From Pseudomonas sp. PB101 (GTDB taxonomy: Bacteria; Pseudomonadota; Gammaproteobacteria; Pseudomonadales; Pseudomonadaceae), in the NCBI RefSeq assembly GCF_009764265.1, contig NZ_RWIR01000024.1:124001-188000 (forward strand): DNA of 64,000 bases, given 5' to 3'. The translations under genes and the position numbers were made by a program. Position 1 is the stretch's first letter. Every line of letters starts with the position of its first letter. A model generated the notes under the pieces. That model was not told the origin of the DNA. It was given only the letters and a program-made list of their open reading frames with translations, and ran no database searches. This document shows positions 8,494 to 17,398 of this stretch, piece after piece.

Positions 8494-9312
8494 ATGAGCT
8501 ATCAAATCGAAGAAGAACTCAAGCTCCAGCGCTATGTGCCTGAAGAACAATGGCCGACTCTGGCTGAGATGGCCGATGGCTTTGGCGAACACAAATATCC
8601 GGCCACCACGGCGCTTGCAGGTAAGGTCGTCAATCTGCAGTTTGAAAATGGCTGGCTGATCGAGCACAACTTTGTCGACGCAAACACGTTGAACTGGACC
8701 ATTGTTGAAGGCGAGGGTGCCGGGTTGACCTCGACCGACACTTATGAAGCGGTCGAAGTGCGTCCAGGAATATTCTTCATCGAATTCTTGAAACCGGCTT
8801 TCCAGGAGTCAGTAACGCTCATCTGGAAACTCGAGACTGGCGATGTGCTGGCAGCGGTATCGTCGTTTTACGATCGCGAAGGCGAAAAACGTACTCGTAC
8901 CGACTTCGCTACTGCGGTGATCAAGGGCATGCCTGGTGGTGCGCCGATTCTGCAGTCGTCCAGCCTGGTCGGCAAGCGGGTGCTCTACCGTTATAGCTCG
9001 GACGATTGGTACGAGCATGTTTATTTTGGTTCCGAAACCATGGCTTGGCATTGTGTGAACGGCGCTGAAAAAGGCCTCGCCGATGTAGAGAAGTGTGCGT
9101 ACTACGATATTGCCGAAGATCTCTATGTACTGTTCTGGAGTGAAACCGTCATGCCAGTGGAGTCGGTAATTGCCGTGGACTTGAAACAGATGCGCTCGAT
9201 CGGCCGGTTCTTTTGCTGGGATCCCAAGCCCGCCAAGCTGGTTCACCTGATGTTCGGCTCCAAGGCGACGCCGCTCAACGTTACCCGGTATCCGACGAGC
9301 TTCGATGAGTAA
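8494..9312 (+). CDS. MoaF-like protein (set A)
   Basis: This 272-aa soluble protein has the two-half organisation of the MoaF family of the monoamine regulon. The N-terminal half contains LAGKVVNLQFENGWLIEHNF (about 46-65); the C-terminal half contains RVLYRYSSDDWYEHVYF and AEKGLADVEKC (about 163-205). The family is sometimes labelled molybdenum cofactor biosynthesis protein F, but it was named from the Klebsiella moaEF operon, and its biochemical role is not firmly known. There is no signal peptide. It sits between a FeaR-like activator and a FAD amine oxidoreductase. A second, diverged copy is at 18952. AGAGAACTCCC precedes the ATG, giving a weak binding site. Confidence 0.8.
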   Translation: MSYQIEEELKLQRYVPEEQWPTLAEMADGFGEHKYPATTALAGKVVNLQFENGWLIEHNFVDANTLNWTIVEGEGAGLTSTDTYEAVEVRPGIFFIEFLKPAFQESVTLIWKLETGDVLAAVSSFYDREGEKRTRTDFATAVIKGMPGGAPILQSSSLVGKRVLYRYSSDDWYEHVYFGSETMAWHCVNGAEKGLADVEKCAYYDIAEDLYVLFWSETVMPVESVIAVDLKQMRSIGRFFCWDPKPAKLVHLMFGSKATPLNVTRYPTSFDE

Positions 9313-9460
9313 AGGTTTTCAAGGATCGAGCGGGATCACCGCGATCAGACGCTGAATAGGTTCTAACTGGAAGTAGCGTTACCGATGCGAGCTGAACCAA
9401 AAAGTTCGTTCTGTCCTGACGCCTCACCCGATGATGGACGCACTAATGTGAGGAAGTATC

Positions 9461-10762
9461 ATGCTCTCTGTTGAAACACCCACTACTTATTATACGGCTA
9501 CCCGTAAATACGATCTGAAGTTCCCCGACCTCGAACAAGACATCGAGGCTGATGTAGTCGTGATCGGTGGCGGGTTCTCCGGTGTCAATACCGCACTCGA
9601 ACTAGCTGAGCGAGGCGTCAAGAACGTGGTAGTTCTTGAGGCGCGTTACCTGGGGTTTGGCGGATCGGGACGAAATGGCGGGCACGTCATGGCAGGCATT
9701 GGTCATGACCTGGAGAAGATACGAAAAGATGTCGGCGAAGATGGACTTCGTGCCATTTTCGAGATCAGCGACCAAGGTGCCGCCATTATCCAGAGCCGTA
9801 TAAGTAAGTACGGTATTGATGCGGATTTTCGTCACGGCTACGGTTACCTTGGCTTCAACAAACGCCAGGGCAAGCTGCTGCAGGCCTGGGAGAAAGAATA
9901 CAAGGAGCTCAGCCCTGACTGCGAAATTGCTTATCTGGAAGGTGCCGATGTCAAGAAGATCGTAGGTTCGGACGCCTACGATTGTGCGTTGATGCACATG
10001 GGTAATGGTCATATCCACTCATTGAACTTGTTACTGGGGGAGGCCAAGGCGCTCGTCAGCCACGGCGGTCGGGTTTTTGAAAATACTCCGGTTCTGGAAG
10101 TGACCTATGGCGACACTATCCATGTCCGTACGGCCAAAGGTTCGGTGAGAGCCAAGAAAATTCTTTGGTCTTGTGGCGCCTTTCTTGATCGTCTTGAGCC
10201 AGAGCTGCACAAGACCATGATCAATACTTATGCCTTTCAACTGGTCACGGAACCTCTATCAGATGCACTGATTGAACAAATCAGTCCCATTCGTGGTGCC
10301 TTCAGTGATATTCGTCCTGTGATCGACTACTTCCGGGTCACTAATGAAAATCGCCTGCTTTTTGGTGCCGCGACTTACTGCATCGACCACATCCCCAACA
10401 ATTTGAAGGAATGGAATCGGAAGTTGATGTTGAATATTTTTCCTTACCTCAAAGACGTCAAGATCGATCTTGCATGGGGGGGGCCAATGGAGTGTTCGGC
10501 GAACTTGTTTCCGCAGATCGGCACTTTGCCCGGACGCCCGAATGCGTTCTATGTTCAAGGGTATTCGGGGTTCGGTGTCACCCCAAGCCATGTGGTAAGC
10601 CGGGTGCTTGCGGAAGGAATCATGGGCGGTTCAAAACATTACAACGTCATGAGCTCGATTCCCCGCACCCAAATTTATGGGAAAGAACAATTTCGATCGC
10701 TGATTTGTACCTTCGGCAAGGTCACCCATCAACTCGGCGGCTATTTCAATGGGCGCCGTTGA
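9461..10762 (+). CDS. FAD-dependent amine oxidoreductase, PuuB-like (set A)
   Basis: This 433-aa DAO/GlcD-type flavoprotein has an N-terminal Rossmann motif GGGFSG (36-41) with Glu60 ending the second strand. RNGGHV (71-76) is typical of gamma-glutamylputrescine oxidase and related amine oxidases. A C-terminal FAD block (AFYVQGYSGFGVTPSH) closes the fold. Members oxidatively deaminate amines to aldehydes in the cytoplasm. It is a close paralogue of the protein at 20989; most of the length aligns without gaps, including the shared start ETPT-YYTAT. It likely performs the first step on the amine brought in by the set A permease, supplying the FeaB-like dehydrogenase at 11293. AGGAAG precedes the start. 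Confidence 0.88.
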   Translation: MLSVETPTTYYTATRKYDLKFPDLEQDIEADVVVIGGGFSGVNTALELAERGVKNVVVLEARYLGFGGSGRNGGHVMAGIGHDLEKIRKDVGEDGLRAIFEISDQGAAIIQSRISKYGIDADFRHGYGYLGFNKRQGKLLQAWEKEYKELSPDCEIAYLEGADVKKIVGSDAYDCALMHMGNGHIHSLNLLLGEAKALVSHGGRVFENTPVLEVTYGDTIHVRTAKGSVRAKKILWSCGAFLDRLEPELHKTMINTYAFQLVTEPLSDALIEQISPIRGAFSDIRPVIDYFRVTNENRLLFGAATYCIDHIPNNLKEWNRKLMLNIFPYLKDVKIDLAWGGPMECSANLFPQIGTLPGRPNAFYVQGYSGFGVTPSHVVSRVLAEGIMGGSKHYNVMSSIPRTQIYGKEQFRSLICTFGKVTHQLGGYFNGRR

Positions 10763-10801
10763 AACCGGAACATTTACCTCCAGGAAAAGGGTCATCTCAC
10801 A

Positions 10802-11194
10802 ATGTTGCAGTTGAATGAATTGAACGTTGCCCTCAGAGAGCGTTTGGACGTACTCGAGACGCTTTGGAAACAGAAGGATGCTTCGGCAATCGTGCACCAA
10901 CTCTATTCGGATGAAACAGAAATCACTGGTGCAGGAGCGTCGCAGCTTTACTTTGGAAGCTCCGCTATAGGCGATCTTGTCGCTGCCTTGGTGGGGGATA
11001 CTCGTTCAGCCAGCATTCGTATTGATCGACTGCGCGCACTGGCACCAGGCGTTGCATACACCTGGGTAACCTGGGAAGTGCTGTCAAATGCCGCCGAGAC
11101 CTTCAACATGAAGAGCCTCTTCGTCTGGAAGCTGGAATCTCAGGGTTGGAGAATCGTCGCAGACATGTACGCCGACGGTGTCATTCCAAACTGA
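10802..11194 (+). CDS. NTF2-fold (SnoaL/DUF4440-like) small protein
   Basis: This 130-aa soluble protein has the pattern of the NTF2-like superfamily: a long N-terminal helix (LNVALRERLDVLETLWKQKD), a short middle region, and C-terminal strands ending in FVWKLESQGWRIVADMYADG. Such proteins can be isomerases, cyclases or ligand-binding helpers, and the exact job cannot be read here. It lies 39 bp after the FAD oxidoreductase and is probably co-transcribed with it; an AGGAAAAGG-type site precedes the ATG. A terminator follows its stop. Confidence 0.7.
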   Translation: MLQLNELNVALRERLDVLETLWKQKDASAIVHQLYSDETEITGAGASQLYFGSSAIGDLVAALVGDTRSASIRIDRLRALAPGVAYTWVTWEVLSNAAETFNMKSLFVWKLESQGWRIVADMYADGVIPN

Positions 11195-11201
11195 AGTTTT
11201 C

Positions 11202-11223
11202 GAGAGGGCTTTGCGGCCCTCTC
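11202..11223 (+). terminator. Terminator after the set A operon
   Basis: GAGAGGGC (11202-11209) pairs perfectly with GCCCTCTC (11216-11223) around TTTGCG, followed by TGCTTTCCTT. It lies between the convergent NTF2-fold gene and the aldehyde dehydrogenase. Confidence 0.7.
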
Positions 11224-11292
11224 TGCTTTCCTTGCATCGAGTCGTGACCGTCGGACCAATGAGCGCATCCATGCGCTTTGCCGAAGGACCTC

Positions 11293-12780
11293 TTAGTAGC
11301 GAATCATGACCGACTTGAGCTCGGTATAGTCATCGATAAAGGCGCTGCCAAACTCGCGACCCACCCCCGAGGACTTGTTACCGCCGAAGGGCACCGCCGG
11401 ATCCAGCATCGTGTGCATGTTCACCCACACGGTGCCGGCCTCGATAGCGGGCACCATGCGCAGGGCTTTGCTCAGGTCATTGGTCCAGAGGCTGGCACTC
11501 AAGCCATAGGGTGTGTTGTTCATCAGTTCCAGTAGCTCTTCTTCGGTGTCGTAGGGGAAGAAGGTGGCTATCGGGCCGAAGGTTTCCTCGTTGAGCAGGG
11601 TATCGTCGATGGTGTTGGCGAGGATTACTGTCGGTTCGACGTAGCAGCCGGGGCGGTCGAGCAGGTTGCCGCCGTGGATGATGGTGTTGTTTTCGGCACG
11701 CGCCTTGGCGAAAAAGCCTTCGAGCTTGAGTTGATGCTGGCGGTTGGTGACCGGGCCGAACTCGGTGCGCTCATCCAGTGGCGAGCCGATGTTCAGCTTG
11801 CTCAGGCGTTGGGCCAGTTTGTCCATGATCGGCTCGATTTGGGAGCGATGGGCGAAGAAGCGCTCAGCGGCGGCACAGATTTGCCCGGAATGCAGGAAAC
11901 CGGCTTCGATGATGCCGTTGACCGCTTTGTCCAGATCGACATCGCGCAGGAAACCCGCAGAGTTTTTGCCACCCAATTCCAGGGTGGCGCGGGTCAACCC
12001 AGAGCCCATGGCACTCCGACCGACGGAAATGCCGGTCGGCACGGAACCGGTGAATGACACTTTGTCGGTACCGGGGTGCTCGATCAGTCCTTTTCCAACC
12101 AGCCCACCGCCAGTCAATACGTTCAGTGCGCCGGCCGGGAGACCCGCTTCAATGGCCAGTTCGGCGATCCGCAGGATGGTCAACGGGGTGAATTCGCTAG
12201 GTTTGATGATGATGCTGCAACCGGTTACCAGCGCCGAGGCGAGTTTCCAGATGGCGATCATGGTCGAGAAATTCCACGGCACGATGCCGACCACCACCCC
12301 GACGGGTTCGCGCAAGGTGAAGGCGGTATAGCGTTCGCCGGCGAAGGAGGGCAGTGACGGGGTGATGGTCTGACCGCTGATCTTGGTCGCCCAGCCGGCG
12401 TAATAACGCAGGAAGTGGGCGGCCTGGTCGACTTCGAAGGCCCGGGAAATCTGGATGATCTTGCCCGATTGGCAGGTTTCGATCTGCGCCAGTTCTTCGC
12501 GGTTACGCTCCAGCAGGTCCGCAAGTTTCAGCAGCACGTTGCCACGGGTCGCTGGTGCTACCTGCGACCAATGCTTGAAACCGCGCTTGGCCGATTCCAC
12601 TGCCGCATCGATATCGGCTGAATCAGCGTCGGCGACGCGGGCGATGACTTGGCCTGTGGCTGGATTGATTACCTCCAGCGTCTGACTGGAATGGCTCTGG
12701 ACGTAGCCGCCGTCAATGAACAGCGCATGGTGTCGACTGAGGAAGGCTTCAACTTGAGGTAGCAGTGGAATATCGCTCAT
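11293..12780 (-). CDS. feaB: FeaB-like phenylacetaldehyde dehydrogenase
   Basis: This 495-aa NAD-dependent aldehyde dehydrogenase oxidises the arylacetaldehyde released from an amine to the arylacetate. The family elements are present: PWNF (168-171), the nucleotide-binding FTGSVPTG (243-250), catalytic Glu268 in LELGGKN and catalytic Cys302 in SGQICAAAERF. The C-terminal oligomerisation region is intact (VPFGGNKSSGVGREFG). Its position between two FAD amine oxidoreductase/FeaR-like sets and before the 4-hydroxyphenylacetate cluster supports phenylacetaldehyde or 4-hydroxyphenylacetaldehyde as substrate. Family alone cannot separate these from other aldehydes. It points toward set A and away from the chemoreceptor at 13021, with a 240-bp divergent promoter region between them. 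Confidence 0.85.
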   Translation of the reverse strand: MSDIPLLPQVEAFLSRHHALFIDGGYVQSHSSQTLEVINPATGQVIARVADADSADIDAAVESAKRGFKHWSQVAPATRGNVLLKLADLLERNREELAQIETCQSGKIIQISRAFEVDQAAHFLRYYAGWATKISGQTITPSLPSFAGERYTAFTLREPVGVVVGIVPWNFSTMIAIWKLASALVTGCSIIIKPSEFTPLTILRIAELAIEAGLPAGALNVLTGGGLVGKGLIEHPGTDKVSFTGSVPTGISVGRSAMGSGLTRATLELGGKNSAGFLRDVDLDKAVNGIIEAGFLHSGQICAAAERFFAHRSQIEPIMDKLAQRLSKLNIGSPLDERTEFGPVTNRQHQLKLEGFFAKARAENNTIIHGGNLLDRPGCYVEPTVILANTIDDTLLNEETFGPIATFFPYDTEEELLELMNNTPYGLSASLWTNDLSKALRMVPAIEAGTVWVNMHTMLDPAVPFGGNKSSGVGREFGSAFIDDYTELKSVMIRY

Positions 12781-13020
12781 GGGGTTTTCCTGGTCGCGAA
12801 CAAGAGAAAAGCCCGAGGTTAATTCATAGGCTCTGGCTCGGCTTGACTGTGGCTGCCGAGATACATGTCCGTGAATGCCAGCGACGTTCCAGAGCTGAGT
12901 ACGAGGCTTGGGTCGTTCTCATGGCAGGCAGGAACAACGGCGCAGCAGCCTCGTACAAGCAATCACGGTCGGCTTGCTATTAGATCCGGTGTTTCGACTC
13001 GGTGACCCAAGGACAGGCTG

Positions 13021-13926
13021 ATGTTCTTCAAGAAAAATAAGCAGCTGCAGGCACTCGCTGAGGTCTTGCAACTGGAACAGCTCACGCAAGAAAAAGCCCA
13101 AACCATGCAACACCTGCTGGCGGCTGAGCGCGTGGTTGAGGATCAGATCTCCCGACTGGAGCGTAGCGAGCAGGCGCTCGAAGCCCTTCGCCAGCAACTG
13201 GAGCGGGCTCGGTACCGCGAGCAAGCGCTTGAAATCGAGTTAAGCCGGCATGTGCAGCAGTCCTGGCAGCATCAGCAGGAGGCGCAGATCTGGGAACTGT
13301 TGCAGTCGACGCTGACCGAAGGTTGCTGGGATATCACCGTGGTCAACGGCGATGTGCAGGATCCAGCCAGCTGCCTGCGGTTTTCCAATCAGTTCCGCGT
13401 CCTCTTGGGCTATGCCCTGCATGAACTTCCTGACGGCTGGGATACTCAGGTCAGCATCACTCATCCTGACGATCAGCCGAAGATTATGGCAATCTTCGAT
13501 CGGGAGATCCTCGCAATCCAAGGTAGTGGCGAATACGTCTTTGAATACCGAATGCGCCACAAAACCCGTGACTATGTTTGGTGTCGCGAGCGTGGCCGTA
13601 CAGCCCGTGATGATCAGGGACGTTTGACCCGTGTGATCGGCGCGGTACGCGACATCAGCGACGAGCGTTCGGCCAAGACGACCCATCAACAGATGCTTGA
13701 GCAGAATAAGGCAACCTACGGCCAGATTGCGACGGTGGTTGGCGTGATTAAAGGCATCGCCGACCAGACCAATCTGTTGGCCTTGAACGCCGCCATCGAA
13801 GCGGCCAGGGCGGGAGAGGTCGGGCGTGGGTTTTCAGTGGTGGCCGATGAAGTGCGCAAGCTGGCGGAAAATACCCGCCAGGCGACTCATCAGATTCAGA
13901 CGATGTTGCACCAGCACAAACAGTAA
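13021..13926 (+). CDS. Soluble PAS-domain chemoreceptor (short methyl-accepting protein)
   Basis: This 301-aa cytoplasmic protein has no membrane segment. Residues 1-90 form a Gln/Leu/Glu-rich coiled coil. Residues about 95-215 form a PAS fold with its PAC end ([18 protein letters not shown]). Residues about 225-298 carry the tip of a chemoreceptor signalling domain ([20 protein letters not shown], then [16 protein letters not shown]). The signalling part is short because the C-terminal return helix is only partly present and there is no methylation-rich or pentapeptide tail. Its place beside amine-catabolism genes suggests chemotaxis or energy taxis during growth on the amine. This is inferred from context. 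The family of short PAS-MCPs is common in Pseudomonas. Confidence 0.82.
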   Translation: MFFKKNKQLQALAEVLQLEQLTQEKAQTMQHLLAAERVVEDQISRLERSEQALEALRQQLERARYREQALEIELSRHVQQSWQHQQEAQIWELLQSTLTEGCWDITVVNGDVQDPASCLRFSNQFRVLLGYALHELPDGWDTQVSITHPDDQPKIMAIFDREILAIQGSGEYVFEYRMRHKTRDYVWCRERGRTARDDQGRLTRVIGAVRDISDERSAKTTHQQMLEQNKATYGQIATVVGVIKGIADQTNLLALNAAIEAARAGEVGRGFSVVADEVRKLAENTRQATHQIQTMLHQHKQ

Positions 13927-14187
13927 GTCTCTTCAGGAGCAGCACAAGATAGCTCCTGAAGGCGACCGAATGGGTATGGCCAGGTCCTGCGAGTCGATAA
14001 TTGAATCTGTCAGCCAAGCGCAGAACCTTGGCAGGGAGCAACAATACCGACGGCAGACATGGGCAAGACGATCAGGGCGGGAGCGGCGCACAGTGGATCA
14101 GGAACTGGCTGGGGAGGGCTTTATCGCTGGCTTCTTGAACGGTTCGATACATCCACCTATAAAAATCCGCTTTCGAGGATCTGCACC

Positions 14188-15687
14188 ATGTCGATCAATG
14201 ACAGACTCACCGCGCATTTGAACCGGGGCACGGTCGGTTTTCCCACCGCGCTTGCCAGCACCATCGGTCTGATCATGGCCAGCCCGGTGATTCTCACCGC
14301 GACCATGGGGTTTGGCATTGGCGGCGGCGCCTTCGCGGTGGCCATGTTGATCGCCGTAGTGATGATGCTGGCCCAGGCGACGACCTTTGCTGAGGCCGCG
14401 TCGATCCTGCCAACCACCGGTTCGGTCTACGACTACATCAACTGCGGCATGGGCCGTTTCTTCGCGATCACCGGCACATTGTCGGCCTACCTGATTGTCC
14501 ATGTGTTCGCCGGAACCGCGGAAACCATTCTTTCCGGGGTCATGGCGCTGGTGAACTTCGAGCACCTCAATACCCTGGCCGAATCGGCTGGCGGTTCCTG
14601 GTTGCTGGGAGTGGGCTTCGTCATTGTGTTCGGGGTTCTCAATGCCTTCGGCGTCAGTGCTTTCGGCAGGGCCGAGATTATCCTCACTTTCGGTATGTGG
14701 ACCACCTTGATGGTGTTTGGCGTATTGGGTTTAATCGCCGCACCAGCGGTGCAACTCGATGGCTGGTTCGGTGAATCGATGGTTGGCACTGACTTGATCA
14801 CCATTCTGTCACTGGTGGGCATGGCCATGTTCATGTTCGTCGGCTGCGAGTTCGTCACCCCGCTGGCGCCGGACCTGCGCAACTCGGCCAAGGTCATGCC
14901 CAAGGCGATGATTCTCGGTTTGTTGAGCGTGGCGACGTGTATGTTCATCTACGGCGCGGCGATGAAACGTCAGGTGGAGAACGTGTTGCTCGATGCCGCC
15001 AGCGGCGTGCATCTGCTCGATACACCAATGGCGATTCCAAAGTTCGCCGAGCAGGTGATGGGCGATATCGGTCCGATGTGGTTGGGGATCGGCTTTCTGT
15101 TTGCCGGGGCGGCGACCATCAATACGCTGATGGCCGGGGTGCCACGGATTCTCTACGGCATGGCGGTCGACGGCGCGTTGCCCAAGGTCTTCACCTACCT
15201 GCACCCGCGCTTCAAGACGCCGCTACTATGCATTCTGGTGGTGATGCTGATTCCTTGCCTGCATGCACTGTATCTGGGTGGAAATGCCGACAACATCACG
15301 CCCCTGGTACTGGCTGCCGTATGCGCCTGGAGTTTCGCTTATCTGCTGGTGACGCTGTCGGTGGTGATCTTGCGGATCCGCCGTCCCGATCTGCCACGGG
15401 CCTATCGCTCGCCATTTTTCCCGTTGCCGCAAATCCTTTCCAGCGTCGGCATCTTGCTGGGCATGTGGTTCATTACGCCGCCCGGCATGAACCCGGCGGA
15501 CATCTATATACCGTTCGCGGTGATGCTCGGTTGCACCGCGGCGTACGCGCTGTTCTGGACTTCAGTCGTGCAGAAGGTCAATCCATTCAAGCCGGCGTCG
15601 GTGGAAGAAGTGCTGGCCAAGGAGTTTTCCAATGAACCGGAGCTCCCTCACAACGGGTATATCGACCATGCTGCAAAAACTGTCTGA
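14188..15687 (+). CDS. APC-family amino acid/amine permease (set B)
   Basis: This 499-aa inner-membrane transporter has about 12 hydrophobic segments. The N-terminal FPTALASTIGLIMASPVIL and the TGSVYDYINCGMG block fit APC permeases. ATG 14188 (MSINDRL) is chosen because CGAGGA lies 7 bases upstream; the open frame extends left to 14059 but without a site and with unlikely sequence. It has the same broad function as the permease at 5747 but is not its close duplicate. The next gene starts inside its 3' end (15632), so the two are translationally linked. The substrate is probably an aromatic amine or related amino acid, judged by the flanking FeaB/FeaR-like genes. Confidence 0.85.
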   Translation: MSINDRLTAHLNRGTVGFPTALASTIGLIMASPVILTATMGFGIGGGAFAVAMLIAVVMMLAQATTFAEAASILPTTGSVYDYINCGMGRFFAITGTLSAYLIVHVFAGTAETILSGVMALVNFEHLNTLAESAGGSWLLGVGFVIVFGVLNAFGVSAFGRAEIILTFGMWTTLMVFGVLGLIAAPAVQLDGWFGESMVGTDLITILSLVGMAMFMFVGCEFVTPLAPDLRNSAKVMPKAMILGLLSVATCMFIYGAAMKRQVENVLLDAASGVHLLDTPMAIPKFAEQVMGDIGPMWLGIGFLFAGAATINTLMAGVPRILYGMAVDGALPKVFTYLHPRFKTPLLCILVVMLIPCLHALYLGGNADNITPLVLAAVCAWSFAYLLVTLSVVILRIRRPDLPRAYRSPFFPLPQILSSVGILLGMWFITPPGMNPADIYIPFAVMLGCTAAYALFWTSVVQKVNPFKPASVEEVLAKEFSNEPELPHNGYIDHAAKTV

Positions 15688-16252
15688 GCTGTTCAGCGCC
15701 AAACGCGCCCCCGCCGGTTATCGGCCGGGGGTAACGCTTGAGCACCTGAGGCGCAACCTCGGTATGGCGCGTTTCGAACAGATGGAGCCAACGGCGGCCC
15801 GGGCCTATGTGGAGGATGGCAGCCTGCAATTGGAGATCGTCGAGCGCACCGAGTCGCAGTTGTTGATGCACCTGGTCATGACCGAATTCGTGATCCGGGT
15901 GCCTGCCTTACAGGAGGGCGCCGCGAGCTTCGAACTGCACCATAGCGGGGCTGTTCGACGGACGGGGATCCGCTGTCGACAGCGTGCTGGAGACGCCGCG
16001 CTACTAGCCGCGCTGCAGGCCAGGTTGCAGGAGGACAAGGCGCTGCACCAGGCCTTGATGCCGCTGGACTTCAAACGCTTGCGCATCGATAGGGAGGGGC
16101 GTCAGTGGTGCGTGCGGCTGGAGCATATGGGCGGTAGCGAAGTCGTCAACCGGATGCCGGCCTTTCGTCGCTACATCGCCTTGAGCCGCGAACAGCGCAA
16201 CTGGCTGTTTGAAGCCTTGACCGGTTTACAGCGGGTGTTGCGCACGCTCTGA
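15632..16252 (+). CDS. DUF3156-like conserved protein
   Basis: This 206-aa Arg-rich soluble protein starts at ATG 15632, which has a strong AAGGAG site at 15619-15624 inside the permease gene, giving a 56-bp overlap. A later ATG (15668) has no site. It looks like the DUF3156 family of Pseudomonas (patterns such as PGVTLEHLRRNLG and AFRRYIALSREQR), but I identify it from memory of the pattern only. No enzyme motif, signal peptide or membrane segment is visible. The tight coupling suggests it supports transport or regulation of the permease. Confidence 0.6.
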   Translation: MNRSSLTTGISTMLQKLSELFSAKRAPAGYRPGVTLEHLRRNLGMARFEQMEPTAARAYVEDGSLQLEIVERTESQLLMHLVMTEFVIRVPALQEGAASFELHHSGAVRRTGIRCRQRAGDAALLAALQARLQEDKALHQALMPLDFKRLRIDREGRQWCVRLEHMGGSEVVNRMPAFRRYIALSREQRNWLFEALTGLQRVLRTL

Positions 16253-16317
16253 TATTAGATTTGCCATCATTGGTGGCTCCACGCGGGCAGGAAGGTACTT
16301 GTTGCGCACATATAGAT

Positions 16318-16334
16318 AACATGTTAACTATTGT
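16318..16334. promoter_or_regulatory. TTAA-centred motif upstream of the second FeaR-like gene
   Basis: AACATGTTAACTATTGT lies 34-50 bp before the FeaR-like start. Its 14 bases ATGTTAACTAT(T)GT recur at 34426-34439 (ATGTTAACTAT(C)GT) in the divergent hpa promoter region. A shared operator, possibly for HpaR-type regulators that act at the TTAA-rich palindrome at 25026, is plausible. Confidence 0.45.
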
Positions 16335-16367
16335 GCTACAAAAACAAAAGCCATTGTGGAGATACCC

Positions 16368-17330
16368 ATGAGCATCCAACAGGTTGTGCAAGACGGGCTG
16401 GAAACCTGGACCCGGGATCTGCGAACTGTTTGCGGTCACTTCGACACGGAATTGGCCTTCAATCGTGCGCTGTTCATCGGCGAGGTTTCCAGGTTCTCTC
16501 GAGGCGGTCTGCCGCTGGCCAACCTGCGCACCAATGCGGGCCTGATCAAGCGCCCCAAAGCCAATTCCGACCACGATAACGACCAGCATTGCTTCCTGGT
16601 CAGCCAGCGCAGCGGCTACGCCCAGATCACCCAGAATGATCAGAGTATTCAACTGGCACCCGGGGATCTGCTGCTGATGGATTCGGCGGGTTCCATCGAA
16701 ATTACCCCATTGGGCCTGATCGAACATACCTCCCTGTCCTTGTCACGCAATGAAGTGTGCAAGCAGCTCGGCAGCGATCCCAAGACCTTCGGCAAAATTT
16801 CCTCGAGTAAAGCCTGCGGGCGAATGCTACGTGTGCTGATGGATCAGCTGTGCAAAGACACTTTGGAAGGCGAGGGAGCCGTAGGCGAGGGCGAGGCCCT
16901 GCAGTGTGCGTTTGTTTCGCTGCTCGGCTCAGCGTTCGAGCAGGATCATGATGCGCGGGACGACAGCGCCTCGTTGCAGGGCAATAACCTGCGCAGCTAT
17001 GTTCAGAAAGTCATTGATGAATCCCTGACCCAGCCTGGCCTGAGCCCGATGGGCCTGGCCAGTCGACTGAACATTTCGGTGCGGCATTTGTATCGGTTGT
17101 TCGAAGAACAGGACGATAGCGTTTGCCGTTACATTCAACGGGCGCGGCTCAAACGCAGCGCCGATGACCTGACCAACCCTTTCCTGAAGACTGAAACGAT
17201 CACCTCGATCGCCTACAAGTGGGGCTTCACTGATTCGGCGCATTTCAGCCGCTCGTTCAAGAAGCAGTTCGAGTTATCGCCCAAGGATTTTCGTTCCAGT
17301 CATTTGCAGCAGGCGGTTGGGGCGGCGTGA
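16368..17330 (+). CDS. feaR: FeaR-like AraC-family transcriptional regulator (set B)
   Basis: This 320-aa activator has an N-terminal sensing half and a C-terminal AraC helix-turn-helix pair (about 215-305, with LASRLNISVRHLYRLFEEQ and ITSIAYKWGFTDSAHFSRSF). It is paralogous to the protein encoded at 7392-8351. ATG 16368 is preferred over GTG 16356 because TGGAG lies about 7 bases upstream. FeaR in E. coli activates phenylethylamine oxidation to phenylacetate. Here the neighbouring FeaB-like dehydrogenase and amine permease fit that job. A TTAA-centred motif in its promoter also occurs in the hpa divergent promoter, hinting at cross-control. A strong terminator follows. Confidence 0.85.
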   Translation: MSIQQVVQDGLETWTRDLRTVCGHFDTELAFNRALFIGEVSRFSRGGLPLANLRTNAGLIKRPKANSDHDNDQHCFLVSQRSGYAQITQNDQSIQLAPGDLLLMDSAGSIEITPLGLIEHTSLSLSRNEVCKQLGSDPKTFGKISSSKACGRMLRVLMDQLCKDTLEGEGAVGEGEALQCAFVSLLGSAFEQDHDARDDSASLQGNNLRSYVQKVIDESLTQPGLSPMGLASRLNISVRHLYRLFEEQDDSVCRYIQRARLKRSADDLTNPFLKTETITSIAYKWGFTDSAHFSRSFKKQFELSPKDFRSSHLQQAVGAA

Positions 17331-17350
17331 GTCTTTGACACTGGATGTAA

Positions 17351-17378
17351 AAAGGGGGGCTTTCCAAAGCCCCCCTTT
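17351..17378. terminator. Bidirectional rho-independent terminator
   Basis: AAAGGGGGGCTTT (17351-17363) pairs perfectly with AAAGCCCCCCTTT (17366-17378) around two bases. It sits between the convergent FeaR-like gene and the short-chain dehydrogenase, with flanking A and T runs on both sides. Confidence 0.9.
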
Positions 17379-17398
17379 CAGTATGAAAAAAAACGGTA

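Noticed and set aside
8494..9312. Assigning the MoaF-like genes to molybdenum cofactor synthesis
   Set aside because: The name arises from the monoamine regulon; no moaA-E cofactor genes are nearby and the context is amine oxidation.
14059..14187. N-terminal extension of the set B permease
   Set aside because: It lacks a ribosome binding site and reads as non-conserved residues before the conserved MSINDRL start with CGAGGA upstream.
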